This document shows, in pieces, positions 6,152 to 6,183 of a DNA stretch of 6,183 bases. Made by a program: the position numbers and the translations under genes. The number at the start of each line of letters is the position of its first letter. The stretch's first letter is position 1. The notes under the pieces were generated by a model. It was given only the letters and a program-made list of their open reading frames with translations, ran no database searches and was not told where the DNA came from. The stretch is taken from assembly GCA_027858145.1 (NCBI GenBank), contig JAQIDF010000481.1, forward strand, positions 1 through 6,183, read 5' to 3'. The stretch comes from Prolixibacteraceae bacterium (GTDB lineage Bacteria; Bacteroidota; Bacteroidia; Bacteroidales; Prolixibacteraceae).

Positions 6152-6183
6152 AATCCCGTAGGGATTCAATGTGGGTAGAAATC
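6152..6183. repeat. Palindromic repeat at the right edge, possibly a dispersed Bacteroidota repeat
   Basis: AATCCC (6152-6157) and GGGATT (6161-6166) form a perfect 6-bp stem over a GTA loop, followed by CAATGTGGGTAGAAATC to the window end. From memory, strings of the type CCGTAGG...CAATGT..GTAGAAA recur in many Bacteroidota genomes as short dispersed repeats. I cannot verify this here, and the element is probably cut by the window edge. Confidence 0.4.

Larger units (their letters stand above)
5742..6183. other. Region without intact genes downstream of nadD
   Basis: This 442-nt stretch has no complete gene. In order it contains an AT-rich spacer with the palindrome AAAATATTTT (5758-5767), a short GC-rich patch (about 5771-5790) in which GCGA and TCGC can pair across a 7-base loop, a transposase remnant, a REP-like hairpin, a plain stretch from about 6033 to 6150 with only the 8-bp palindrome TGTTAACA (6056-6063), and a palindromic repeat at the right edge. 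The + frame from the ATG at 6110 is open to the window end (28 codons), but it runs through the palindrome and I do not regard it as a gene. Confidence 0.6.

Noticed and set aside
6152..6183. First repeat of a CRISPR array at the window edge
   Set aside because: Only one unit is visible, with no spacer-repeat periodicity and no cas gene; a dispersed palindromic repeat fits better.

Overview
The window looks like ordinary chromosome from a member of the Bacteroidota, probably a Bacteroidales/Marinilabiliales-type organism. The evidence is moderately AT-rich DNA, starts with little or no Shine-Dalgarno sequence, promoter-like strings close to the Bacteroidota -33/-7 pattern (TTG then TAnnTTTG), and the gene order yicC-gmk-nadD, which from memory is common in that phylum. 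All six intact genes lie on the + strand. The assignment rests on protein character and gene order, not on a database search.

Region 1 (1-378) is AT-rich non-coding DNA with two candidate promoters. Region 2 (379-3414) holds three genes that probably form one transcription unit: a FemA/FemB-type aminoacyltransferase (379-1503), the radical SAM enzyme AmrS of the AmmeMemoRadiSam system (1564-2574), and its Memo-family partner AmrB (2575-3414), whose ATG directly abuts the amrS stop. The third usual member, AmrA (AMMECR1 family), is not in the window. Region 3 (3491-4932) is yicC followed 2 nt later by gmk, pairing a YicC-family RNase with guanylate kinase. Region 4 is a 194-nt gap with a small hairpin, then nadD (5136-5741) for NAD synthesis.

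Region 5 (5742-6183) has no intact gene. It carries the C-terminal end of a REP-associated (IS200-like, Y1) transposase at about 5830-5997. Directly after it is an imperfect palindrome (5997-6019) that can also pair in a second way with bases up to 6032. At the window edge is a perfect small palindrome (6152-6166) inside what may be a dispersed Bacteroidota repeat.

Most of the window is housekeeping: nucleotide and cofactor metabolism plus RNA turnover. The least understood part is the femAB-amrS-amrB cluster. AmmeMemoRadiSam proteins are widespread and related to human MEMO1 and AMMECR1, but to my knowledge their reaction is unsettled. The downstream flank shows transposase decay and hairpin repeats. 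I see no defence system, CRISPR array, tRNA or rRNA.
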